46,606 nucleotides of DNA from Herbiconiux sp. (GTDB lineage: Bacteria; Actinomycetota; Actinomycetes; Actinomycetales; Microbacteriaceae), in assembly GCF_023264855.1 (NCBI RefSeq), contig NZ_JAHFUW010000036.1, positions 1 to 46,606 on the forward strand. The letters are read 5' to 3'. Shown here piece after piece: positions 29,947 to 37,818 of the stretch; the first letter of the stretch is position 1; every line of letters starts with the position of its first letter. The position numbers and the translations under genes are program-made. Under the pieces are notes generated by a model. The model made no database searches. It had not been told where the DNA came from and was given only the letters and a program-made list of their open reading frames with translations.

Positions 29947-31967
29947 CGATGACCGATACGCACACCCTCACCCCCGACGACACCGCCGGAGCGACCCAGG
30001 ACGAGGTCGTCCGGGCCGTCTGCGACGCGCTGCTGCCCTCGCTCGAGCCGGCCGCCGACGCGCTCGGCGATCCGGTTCTCGAGGCCTACTACCGCGACGG
30101 CGCCGTAGCCCGGGGCATCGACACCGCCGTCGCCGCCGCGGTGCCGACCCTCGACGCCACCCTGCGCCGGGCGATCGCCTCGCTCGCCGAGCACCTCGCG
30201 GCCTCCGGGTTCCTCGACCCCGCCGCCGCTGCCGATCCGGATGCGCGGATCGCGATGCTGCGCGCCGCCGGTGACGCCTCCCTCACCCACCGCAACGCGG
30301 TGCGGCAGCTGAAGAGCATGGCCATGGGCACCTTCGTGAACGCCGTCGACGAGACCGGCACCAACCCCGTCTGGCCCGCACTCGGCTACGGCCCGCTGGC
30401 CTACCGTCCGGCCACGCCGGGGGAGACGCCGAAGAACCTCCGGGTCGAGACACCGGATGCCGCCGCCGAGATCGTGCTCACCGCCGACGTGGTGGTGGTC
30501 GGCTCGGGCGCCGGCGGCGGTGTCATCGCCGCCCGGGCCGCCCAGGCGGGCCTCTCGGTGATCGTGCTCGACGCCGGTCCGCACGTGACCGACGCCAAAC
30601 GCACCCAGCACGGCGCCGAGGGCGGAGCGGTGTTCCTCGGCCGCGGCGGTCTCTTCTCCGAGACCGGGCAGATGGGCATCCTGGCCGGCTCGGCCGTCGG
30701 CGGCGGCACCCTGATCAACTCGATGGTGAGCCTGCGGCCGCCCCAGAAGATCCGCGAGCTGTGGGCGAGCGAAGGCCTCGAGGGCCTCGACGGCCCCGAG
30801 TTCGAGGCTCAGCTCGACCGGGTGTGGAGCCGCCTCGGTGTGAACACCGAGGCCTCCCACCACAACGCCAACACCCGCGCCATGATCACGGGCCTCGCCG
30901 AGCTCGGCTACGCGCACGAACGCCTGCCGCGCAACTTCGTGGCCGACGGGGTGAGCGAGTTCTGCCCGTTCTGCGCCGAGGGATGCACCCACCAGCAGGG
31001 CTTCCGCGCCTCGACCGTGGTGACCTACCTCGACGACGCCGTCGCATCCGGAGCCCGGGTGTTCGCCGGCGCCTGGATCGACCGGGTCACCGTCGCCGAC
31101 GGCTCGGCGACCGGGGTCACCGGCACGATCGAGACCGCCGACGGGCAGCGGCCCCTGCGGGTCGACGCCCCCACGGTGGTGGTCGCCGCCGGTGGCATCG
31201 AGTCGCCCGCGCTGCTGCTGCGCTCGGGCATCGGCGGCCCCGCCGTCGGCGAGAACCTGCGCCTGCACCCGGCCTGGATCGTCACCGGCGTCTACGACGA
31301 GGCGATCGAGGCCTGGCACGGCCAGATCCAGTCGGCCGTGAGCTTCGACCTCACCGAGGTCGTCGACGGCGAGGGCTTCCTCGTGGAGTCGCTCTCGCTC
31401 AACATCGGCAGCTGGGCCGGCCTCAGCCCGCTCGCCGAGGGACGGGTCGCCCGCGACCGGATGCGCTCCTTCGACCGCTACGCCACCTGGCACGGCGTGG
31501 CGCACGACCACGGCGCCGGCCGGGTCGTGCTCGACGAGGAGGGCCGCGCCGCCCTGATCTGGGATCTGGACGACGACATCGACTACCGGGTCGGCGTGCG
31601 CGCGCACCAGGAACTCGCCCGCATGCACAAGGCCGCGGGAGCGAAGGAGATCTTCACCTTCCTCTGGCGCGACCTGCGCTGGCGGGACGGGGAGGACTTC
31701 GAGGCGTTCCTCGACGCGCTCGCCGCCGAGCCGCCGCGCGACCACCTCGCGATGTCGGCCCACCAGATGGGCTCGTGCCGGCTCGGCGCCGACCCGACCG
31801 TCTCGGTGGCCGACGGCCGAGGGCAGCTGCACGACACCTCCGGGGTGTGGATCGGTGACGCCTCGGCGCTGCCCACCGCGCCCGGCGTCAATCCGATGAT
31901 CACCGTGATGGCGGTCGCCGAGCGAACCGCGGAAGCGCTCGTCGCGACCGTGCGAAAGGGCGGCTGA
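29943..31967 (+). CDS. GMC-family FAD alcohol oxidase, long-chain-alcohol-oxidase-like
   Basis: Protein of 674 residues. An N-terminal helical region of about 170 residues (AVCDALLPSLEPAADALGDPVLEAYYRDG and a second block ending YGPLAYRP) resembles that of long-chain alcohol oxidases and the small subunit of gluconate dehydrogenase. The FAD motif VVGSGAGGGVIAARAAQAG is near 186, AGSAVGGGTLINSMVSLRPP follows, then a Cys cluster CPFCAEGCTHQQGF near 340, and the active-site His is in SAHQMGSCRLG near 607 with LPTAPGVNPMITVMAVAERTAEAL at the end. It should oxidise an alcohol to an aldehyde, which the dehydrogenase at 33220 could take on. ATG overlaps the permease stop. Confidence 0.9.
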   Translation: MTMTDTHTLTPDDTAGATQDEVVRAVCDALLPSLEPAADALGDPVLEAYYRDGAVARGIDTAVAAAVPTLDATLRRAIASLAEHLAASGFLDPAAAADPDARIAMLRAAGDASLTHRNAVRQLKSMAMGTFVNAVDETGTNPVWPALGYGPLAYRPATPGETPKNLRVETPDAAAEIVLTADVVVVGSGAGGGVIAARAAQAGLSVIVLDAGPHVTDAKRTQHGAEGGAVFLGRGGLFSETGQMGILAGSAVGGGTLINSMVSLRPPQKIRELWASEGLEGLDGPEFEAQLDRVWSRLGVNTEASHHNANTRAMITGLAELGYAHERLPRNFVADGVSEFCPFCAEGCTHQQGFRASTVVTYLDDAVASGARVFAGAWIDRVTVADGSATGVTGTIETADGQRPLRVDAPTVVVAAGGIESPALLLRSGIGGPAVGENLRLHPAWIVTGVYDEAIEAWHGQIQSAVSFDLTEVVDGEGFLVESLSLNIGSWAGLSPLAEGRVARDRMRSFDRYATWHGVAHDHGAGRVVLDEEGRAALIWDLDDDIDYRVGVRAHQELARMHKAAGAKEIFTFLWRDLRWRDGEDFEAFLDALAAEPPRDHLAMSAHQMGSCRLGADPTVSVADGRGQLHDTSGVWIGDASALPTAPGVNPMITVMAVAERTAEALVATVRKGG

Positions 31968-32004
31968 GACCCGGCCCGTTCCGCGCCATCCAGCCCACCA
32001 GACC

Positions 32005-32056
32005 CTCCTCGGGTGCCGGTGCCGTGCATCCGCACGCCCGAAAACCGGCCGAGGAG
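32005..32056 (+). promoter_or_regulatory. Long structured hairpin between the oxidase and the binding-protein gene
   Basis: Three nested stems lie in register: CTCCTCG (32005-32011) with CGAGGAG (32050-32056), GCCGGT (32015-32020) with ACCGGC (32044-32049), and CGTGC (32023-32027) with GCACG (32032-32036), capped by ATCC. No T tract follows. It may stop or slow transcription, or protect the downstream mRNA so that the binding protein is made in excess over its membrane partners. Confidence 0.6.
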
Positions 32057-32094
32057 CCCCGCACCACCCGAAAGCTCCACACCCGAAAGCACCA
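32036..32094 (+). repeat. Three short direct repeats upstream of the binding-protein gene
   Basis: GCCCGAAAAC (32036-32045), ACCCGAAAGC (32066-32075) and ACCCGAAAGC (32081-32090) share the core CCCGAAA and are spaced 30 and 15 bp apart. The last two extend to CACCCGAAAGC-T-CCA and CACCCGAAAGC-A-CCA. With the hairpin they account for most of the 158-bp gap, which holds no gene. Operator iterons or slippage are both possible. Confidence 0.5.
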
Positions 32095-32125
32095 ACTCAC
32101 ATCCCCTGAAGAGAGGTCGTTCGAC

Positions 32126-33139
32126 ATGAAGTCCAAGACACCCGTCGCCGTCGCAGCACTGCTCCCCGCTGCTCTGCTGCTCGCCGCGTGCAGCGGCGGC
32201 ACCACGGCCGCCACCGGCGGCGACAGCGCCTCCGGCTCCTGGAGCCTCGGCTACTCGACGCCGGTCGGTGCTCAGCCCGGCCAGCAGCAGATCGCCGAGA
32301 CCATCGGCGCCGCCACGACCGAACTCGGCTGGAGCAACGAGATCCTGGATGCCAACCTCTCGGTCGACAAGCAGGTCTCCGACGTGCAGACCATGCTGCA
32401 GCTCGGTGTGAACGCGATCGGCCTGTGGGCGCTCGACTCGAACGCCCTGCGCAGCGCCTACGCCCAGGCCGCCGAGAAGGACGTCAAGCTGATCGGTCTG
32501 AACAGCGAGGCCGACGAGTTCGACGGCACCGTGTGGTGGCAGACCCACGTCTGCCTCGACGGCGGCCCCTCCGACCAGACCGCGAAGTACATCGCCGACG
32601 CCAAGCCCGACGCGAAGGTGATCGTGATCGGCGGACCGCCGGTCGCCTCCATCACCGGCACCGTGGAGTGCTTCACGAAGGCCGCCGAGGCCGCGGGCAT
32701 CACGATCGTGAACCAGACCGACAACACGGCCGACGACAGCGCGACCGCCGCCTCGCTCGTCTCCGACCTGCTGCTGCAGTACCCCGACGTCGACGCCATC
32801 TGGTCGTACAACGACGCCTCGGCCCTCGGCGCCTCCTCGGCGATCACCCAGGCCGGCGGCAGCATCTACGACGGTTCGAACGACGGCGTGATCACGATCG
32901 GCATCAACGGCGACGCGGATGCCATCCAGGCCGTCGAGCAGGGACGCCTCACCGGCACCTGGGACCCGAACCCGCCGGCCACCGGCTGGGCGATGGTCAA
33001 GGCCGCCGAGCTGCTGAAGGACGGCGAGCCCGCCGACCTGATCGTCGAGGCGACCTTCTGGACCAAGGAGAATCTGGCCGACTACGTGGCTCCCGAAGAC
33101 CGCGTGTACACGCTCGACACGATCCCGCTGGTCGAGTAG
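32126..33139 (+). CDS. ABC importer substrate-binding lipoprotein, RbsB/sugar type
   Basis: Solute receptor of 337 residues. The signal peptide begins MKSKTPVAVAALLPAALL and ends in lipobox LAAC with Cys22, so the mature protein is anchored to the outer face of the membrane. The rest follows the periplasmic-binding-protein type I sugar fold (LGYSTPVGAQPGQQQIAETIGAAT, VQTMLQLGVNAIGLWALDS, KLIGLNSEADEF, GSNDGVITIGINGDADAIQAVEQGRL). The ligand pocket is not readable by eye. GAAGAGAGG precedes ATG 32126. It is placed after, not before, its permease genes and behind a hairpin, probably for separate expression. Confidence 0.92.
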   Translation: MKSKTPVAVAALLPAALLLAACSGGTTAATGGDSASGSWSLGYSTPVGAQPGQQQIAETIGAATTELGWSNEILDANLSVDKQVSDVQTMLQLGVNAIGLWALDSNALRSAYAQAAEKDVKLIGLNSEADEFDGTVWWQTHVCLDGGPSDQTAKYIADAKPDAKVIVIGGPPVASITGTVECFTKAAEAAGITIVNQTDNTADDSATAASLVSDLLLQYPDVDAIWSYNDASALGASSAITQAGGSIYDGSNDGVITIGINGDADAIQAVEQGRLTGTWDPNPPATGWAMVKAAELLKDGEPADLIVEATFWTKENLADYVAPEDRVYTLDTIPLVE

Positions 33140-33150
33140 CGGCACCTGCC

Positions 33151-33166
33151 GTCCGTCCCGACGGAC
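33151..33166 (+). terminator. Small hairpin after the binding-protein gene
   Basis: GTCCGT (33151-33156) and ACGGAC (33161-33166) pair perfectly around CCCG, 11 bases after the stop. No T tract follows and the next gene continues in the same direction, so this is more likely an mRNA-stabilising or partial attenuator hairpin than a full terminator. Confidence 0.45.
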
Positions 33167-33219
33167 CGATCCACAGCACCACCGACACACTGAACCATCT
33201 GAAGAAAGGCGACGACGGC

Positions 33220-34668
33220 ATGAGCGGATCCACGCGGCTCCTGATCGGCGGCCACTGGGCCGATGCGAGCGACGGCGGCACCCGGGAGACCCGGGACCCG
33301 GCCACCGGTGCCGTGATCGGCTCGGCGGCCGAGGCCACTCGTGCCGACGTCGACGACGCGGTCCGCGCTGCGCGGGAGGCCTTCCGGTCTCCCGCGTGGC
33401 GGGACCTCACCCCTGACGCCCGGGGCCGCCTGCTCTGGCGCGTCGCCGAGCTGATCGAGCGCGACGCCGACGAACTCGCCGCGCTCGAGGTGCTGGACTC
33501 GGGGCAGCCGATCGGCATGGCCCGCGACGTCAACGTGCCGCTCGGCGCCCAGGTCTTCCGTTACTACGCGGGCTACGCCACGAAGCTCGAGGGCAAGACC
33601 ACGCAGGTCTCCATCCGGGGCCAGCTCACCTACACGCTGCGGGAGCCGATCGGCATAGCCGCGCTCATCACCCCCTGGAACGTCCCCTTCGCCATCGCGG
33701 CCTGGAAGCTCGCACCCGCTCTCGCCACCGGCAACGTCGCCATCCTGAAGCCGGCCGAGCAGACGCCGCTCTCCACGGTCAAGCTCGCCGAGCTGTGCGA
33801 GGAGGCCGGCATCCCGCCGGGCGTGGTGAGCCTGCTCACCGGCGGCCCCGAGGTCGGCAGGGCGCTCGTGGCGCACGCCGGTGTGGGCAAGGTCTCGTTC
33901 ACCGGATCCACCGAAGTGGGCCAGGAGATCGTGCGATCCTCGGCCGGCAACCTCAAACGGGTCTCGCTCGAGCTCGGCGGCAAGGCGCCGAGCATCGTCG
34001 CCGCGGATGCCGACATCGACGCGGCCGTGCAGGGCAACCTCCAGGGCGCCGCTTTCAACTCCGGGCAGGCCTGCGGGGCCTACACCCGCTTCTACGTGCA
34101 CGAGTCCCGGTTGGCGGAGTTCTCGGAGAAGATCGCCGCCGCGGCCGAAAAGCTCGTGATCGGCCCGGGCAGCGACCCCGCGACCGTGCTCGGCCCGCTC
34201 ATCTCCGAAGAGCAGCTCGACAAGGTGCACTCCGCCGTGCAGGCGGCCGTCGACGGGGGAGCGATCCTGCTCACCGGGGGTGCGCGCGCCGACGGAGACC
34301 TCGCCTCCGGATGCTTCTACCGCCCGACCGTGCTCACCGGCGTGCGCGACGACATGGCCGTCGCCCGCGAGGAGCTGTTCGGCCCTGTGATCCCGATCTT
34401 CTCCTTCCGCGACCTCGACGAGGCGATCGAGCGGGCGAACGACTCGGCCTACGGCCTGGCCAGCGTCGTCTGGACGAACGACCTCCGCACCGCCCACCGG
34501 GTGGCCGCCGAGGTGCAGGCCGGAACCGTCTTCGTCAACCAGCTCCCACTGATCGACCCGGCGGCGCCGTGGGGCGGCATCGGCCTGAGCGGCTGGGGCC
34601 GCGAGATGGGCTCCTACTCGATCGACGCCTTCACCGAGACGAAGAGCGTCTTCGTCAACCTCACCTGA
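33220..34668 (+). CDS. Aldehyde dehydrogenase (NAD(P)-dependent), second copy
   Basis: Protein of 482 residues. Cofactor site ITPWNVPFAIAAWKLAPALATGNVAILKPAE, FTGSTEVGQEI, general-base Glu in LELGGKAPSIV near 250, catalytic Cys in NSGQACGAYTRFYV near 285, and EELFGPVIPIFSF. The C-terminus has PAAPWGGIGLSGWGREMGSYSIDAFTETKSV. It would oxidise the aldehyde produced by the GMC oxidase two genes upstream. It differs clearly from the dehydrogenase at 22694. ATG 33220 follows GAAGAAAGG; its stop overlaps the next start. Confidence 0.92.
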   Translation: MSGSTRLLIGGHWADASDGGTRETRDPATGAVIGSAAEATRADVDDAVRAAREAFRSPAWRDLTPDARGRLLWRVAELIERDADELAALEVLDSGQPIGMARDVNVPLGAQVFRYYAGYATKLEGKTTQVSIRGQLTYTLREPIGIAALITPWNVPFAIAAWKLAPALATGNVAILKPAEQTPLSTVKLAELCEEAGIPPGVVSLLTGGPEVGRALVAHAGVGKVSFTGSTEVGQEIVRSSAGNLKRVSLELGGKAPSIVAADADIDAAVQGNLQGAAFNSGQACGAYTRFYVHESRLAEFSEKIAAAAEKLVIGPGSDPATVLGPLISEEQLDKVHSAVQAAVDGGAILLTGGARADGDLASGCFYRPTVLTGVRDDMAVAREELFGPVIPIFSFRDLDEAIERANDSAYGLASVVWTNDLRTAHRVAAEVQAGTVFVNQLPLIDPAAPWGGIGLSGWGREMGSYSIDAFTETKSVFVNLT

Positions 34669-35843
34669 TGGCGAGCGGATCGAGAATGAGCGACTCCGTC
34701 GTCATCGCCGGGGCGGCCGAGACGCCGTACACCCGGCATCCGGAACCCCGGGTCACCACGGCCGGCCTGCTCGTGCGGGCTGCCCGCGAGGCCGTCGCCG
34801 CGGCCGGGCTGCGCTGGTCCGACGTCGACGGGCTCGGCGTCTCCAGCTTCACGCTCGGGCCCGACCATGCCGTCGACCTCGCCTGGCGCGCCGGTCTCGG
34901 CCCGCTGCGCTGGCTGATGGAGGACACCAACGGCGGCGCGAGCGCCCTCAACATGCTGCAGCACGCCGAGCTCGCCATCCGTTCGGGCCAGGCCTCCACG
35001 ATCGTGCTGGTGTCGGGCGACCGGATGGATGCCGCGGCGTTCCGGATGCTCGTCGAGCACTACAACCGGTCCACCGAAGACCACCTGGTGCCGTTGCCGG
35101 CCACCGGGCCGAACGCTCTGTTCGCCCTGCTCACCCAGCGCCAGATGACCGCTCTCGGCCTCACTCGCCGCGACTACGGGCGTATCGCCACGGCGCAGCG
35201 GGAGTGGGCCGGGCGGAACCCCGGGGCTGTCTACCGCACGCCGCTGACCCTCGAGGAGTATCTCGACGCGCCGCTCGTGGCCCCGCCGCTCGGCCGCTAC
35301 GACTGCGTGCCGCCGGTGAGCGGCGCCGATGCCGTGGTGCTGACCGCCGCCGGCCCGCCCGGTGCCGAGGGCGGCCGCGCGGTGCGGGTGCTCGCGGTGG
35401 AGACGACGACCGGCATCGACGATCAAGACGGCGACGGTCTCACGACAGGGCTCGTGCAGGCCGCGCCGCGCGCCTGGGAACGGGCGGGCCTCGGTGCCTC
35501 CGACATGCACGTGTTCAGCGTCTACGACGACTACCCGGCGATGGCGCTCGCCCAGCTGATCGACCTGGGGGCCATCGCGGCACCGGATGCGGCGCGCGAT
35601 CTCGCCGAGCGCATCGGCACCCGGCGGCTGCCCGTCAACACCGCCGGAGGCCAGCTCTCGGCCGGCCAGGCCGGTGCGGCCGCGGGCATGCACGGCGTCG
35701 TGGAGACGTACCGGCAGCTCGCGGGGATCGCGGGCGAGCGGCAGGTTCCGGATGCGCGGTTCGGCGTGGTCACCGGCTACGGCATGGTGCTGTACCGGTA
35801 TGGCTCCTGCGCGAACGTCGCGGTGCTGGAGGCCGTGCGATGA
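34668..35843 (+). CDS. Thiolase-fold protein lacking thiolase catalytic residues (Ltp2/SCPx-like)
   Basis: Protein of 391 residues with the thiolase fold. Where thiolases carry the nucleophilic Cys in a CASG stretch, this protein reads DTNGGASALNML, and the later NxHPxG-type His segment reads NTAGGQLSAGQAGAAAGM, without His. The same losses are seen in lipid-transfer-protein-type aldolases such as Ltp2, which pair with a DUF35 protein to cleave a beta-hydroxyacyl-CoA by retro-aldol reaction. A DUF35 gene follows directly. ATG 34668 overlaps the upstream stop (TGATG); ATG 34686 is an alternative that gives MSDSVVIAGA, closer to the usual N-terminus. Confidence 0.85.
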   Translation: MASGSRMSDSVVIAGAAETPYTRHPEPRVTTAGLLVRAAREAVAAAGLRWSDVDGLGVSSFTLGPDHAVDLAWRAGLGPLRWLMEDTNGGASALNMLQHAELAIRSGQASTIVLVSGDRMDAAAFRMLVEHYNRSTEDHLVPLPATGPNALFALLTQRQMTALGLTRRDYGRIATAQREWAGRNPGAVYRTPLTLEEYLDAPLVAPPLGRYDCVPPVSGADAVVLTAAGPPGAEGGRAVRVLAVETTTGIDDQDGDGLTTGLVQAAPRAWERAGLGASDMHVFSVYDDYPAMALAQLIDLGAIAAPDAARDLAERIGTRRLPVNTAGGQLSAGQAGAAAGMHGVVETYRQLAGIAGERQVPDARFGVVTGYGMVLYRYGSCANVAVLEAVR

Positions 35844-36220
35844 GCGGCACATCCCGCGCGGAGGCCGCGGCATCCGGAGCCCTCCCCGCCTTCTTGCAGA
35901 GCTGCCTCGCCTGCGCCACCGTCGTCTTCCCGCCGCGGCTGGCCTGCCGATCATGCGGCGACGACCGCTTCGAACCGGTGCCGGCCGGCCCCGGCGTCGT
36001 CGAGCAGGTCACCGAGCTGCCGGGCGGGCTGCGCATCGCCTCGGTGCGCGCCCGCGGCGTGCTCGTCGTCTGCTCGAGCACCGGAGCGCTCGCCGAGGGC
36101 GACTCCGTCACTGTCATCGGCTCGCCGGGCGACCCGGCCGCCGTTCCCGCGCAGGTGTATCTGCCCGGCTCCGCACACATCCACAACTCCGCACACACCG
36201 AGAACGAGGGAACCCCATGA
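35840..36220 (+). CDS. DUF35 OB-fold protein with rubredoxin-like Zn ribbon
   Basis: Protein of 126 residues. Four Cys ligands (Cys22, 25, 36, 39 in CLAC and CRSC) form a zinc ribbon, followed by an OB-fold acyl-CoA-binding region (EQVTELPGGLRIASVRARGVLVVCSSTGALAEGDSV). Such proteins are obligate partners of thiolase-like enzymes, for example ChsH2 DUF35 with Ltp2. The His-rich tail SAHIHNSAHTEN comes from an 18-bp DNA duplication (CTCCGCACACA twice) and is unusual. Start overlaps the thiolase-like stop; four-base overlap with the CoA ligase. Confidence 0.88.
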   Translation: MSGTSRAEAAASGALPAFLQSCLACATVVFPPRLACRSCGDDRFEPVPAGPGVVEQVTELPGGLRIASVRARGVLVVCSSTGALAEGDSVTVIGSPGDPAAVPAQVYLPGSAHIHNSAHTENEGTP

Positions 36221-37818
36221 CTCGCATTCCTCAATTGGACCGCCCCCTGGCGGACTGCACCATCCCGGCGATGCTGCAGCGGCGCGCCGACGAGATGCCC
36301 GACGACCTGCTGCTGAGCTCGGGCGCGCAGACCCGCACGGGCGCCGAGCAGCTGCGCGTAGTGCGCGGGCTCGGTGGGGTGCTGAGCGACGCGGGTGTGG
36401 CCGTCGGCGACCGGATCGCCATGCTCTCGGGGAACCGGCTCGAGCTGCTGGACATGATCCTCGCGGCCGCCTGGATCGGCGCGGTCGCCGTGCCGTTGAA
36501 CCCCGCACTGACCCCGCCGCAGCTGCGGCACGCGCTGGCCAACAGCGGGGCGCGCCTGCTGCTGGCCGACGAGCAGGGACTGGCCGGATTCGCGCGGCTC
36601 GACGATCCGGTCGGCATCGAGCGGGTGCTGGGTTTCGAGGCGTCCGCCGAGGCCGGCGACGACGGCGCGCGGGTGCTCACGCTGCCGGTGGAGCCGATCC
36701 CGGCGATCTCCCGCGAGGTCGACGCAGCAGCGGTGGCGCCTTCCGACATCGCCGCCATCCTCTACACCTCCGGCACGACCGGGCCGTCCAAGGGCGTGCT
36801 GTGCCCGCACGCGCAGTTCTACTGGTGGGGCCGCAACCAGACCCTGCACATGCGCTTCACCCGGGACGACGTGCTGTTCACGACCCTGCCGCTGTTCCAC
36901 ACCAACGCGCTGAACGCCTTCATCCAGGCCGTCGTCTCCGGCGCCTCCTTCGTGGTGGCGCGGCGCTTCTCGGCCAGCCGGTTCTGGCAGGATGCCGCCG
37001 ACTGCGGCGCCACGTTCACCTTCCTGCTCGGGGCGATGGTGGGCATCCTGCTCAACCGGCCCGACAGCGAGTTCGTGCCGCATCGCGTGCGTGCGGCGCT
37101 CGCCCCGGCCACTCCGGCGCGCATGCTGCCGGAGTTCAAGGAGCGGTTCGGCGTCAACCTCGTCGACGCCTTCGGATCGACTGAGACGAACCTCGCCATC
37201 GCCGTGCCGGTCGACGAGCTGCGGCCCGGGTACCTCGGTGTCTCGGTGCCGGGCTTCGACAACCGGGTGATCGACCCGGAGAACGGCGAGCCGCTGCCCG
37301 ACGGGGTGCCCGGCGAACTGCTCATCCGCAGCGATCAGCCCTACGCCCTCGCCCGCGGCTACTTCGGGATGCCGAACGAGACCGTCAAGGCCTGGGACGA
37401 CCTCTGGTTCCACACCGGCGACCGCGTGGTGCGCGAGGCCGACGGATGGTTCCGGTTCCTCGACCGCATCAAGGACATCATCCGGCGCCGGGGCGAGAAC
37501 ATCTCCTCGGTCGAGGTGGAGTCGACCGTGCTGCAACATCCCGGCGTCGCGGCCGTCGCCGCCTACGCCGTGCCCTCCGAACTCGGCGAGGAAGAGGTGC
37601 AGATCTCGGTCGAGGTCAAGGCGGGAGTCGAGCTGGAGCCGCATGAGCTGATCGAGTTCGTCGAACCGCACCTGCCGCCGTTCGCAGTGCCGCGCTTCAT
37701 CGTGTTCGAGCATGACCTGCCGCGCACGGCCAACGGCAAGGTGAGCAAGGCCGAGCTGCGCAAGCGCGGTGCCGCGGTGCAGCGCTGGGACCGCGAGGCG
37801 GAGACGGCCGACCGATGA
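36217..37818 (+). CDS. AMP-forming acyl-CoA synthetase
   Basis: Class I adenylate-forming enzyme of 533 residues: P-loop ILYTSGTTGPSKGV, substrate region PLFHTNALNAF, A5 motif DAFGSTETN, HTGDRVV, hinge FLDRIKDIIRRRGENISSVEVE and C-terminal Lys in TANGKVSKAELRK. It converts a carboxylic acid to its CoA thioester with ATP. Sequence resembles the crotonobetaine/carnitine and medium-chain ligase group, unlike the PaaK-type enzyme at 5292. It probably activates the acid made by the aldehyde dehydrogenase at 33220, giving the CoA substrate for the thiolase-like/DUF35 pair. Confidence 0.9.
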   Translation: MTRIPQLDRPLADCTIPAMLQRRADEMPDDLLLSSGAQTRTGAEQLRVVRGLGGVLSDAGVAVGDRIAMLSGNRLELLDMILAAAWIGAVAVPLNPALTPPQLRHALANSGARLLLADEQGLAGFARLDDPVGIERVLGFEASAEAGDDGARVLTLPVEPIPAISREVDAAAVAPSDIAAILYTSGTTGPSKGVLCPHAQFYWWGRNQTLHMRFTRDDVLFTTLPLFHTNALNAFIQAVVSGASFVVARRFSASRFWQDAADCGATFTFLLGAMVGILLNRPDSEFVPHRVRAALAPATPARMLPEFKERFGVNLVDAFGSTETNLAIAVPVDELRPGYLGVSVPGFDNRVIDPENGEPLPDGVPGELLIRSDQPYALARGYFGMPNETVKAWDDLWFHTGDRVVREADGWFRFLDRIKDIIRRRGENISSVEVESTVLQHPGVAAVAAYAVPSELGEEEVQISVEVKAGVELEPHELIEFVEPHLPPFAVPRFIVFEHDLPRTANGKVSKAELRKRGAAVQRWDREAETADR

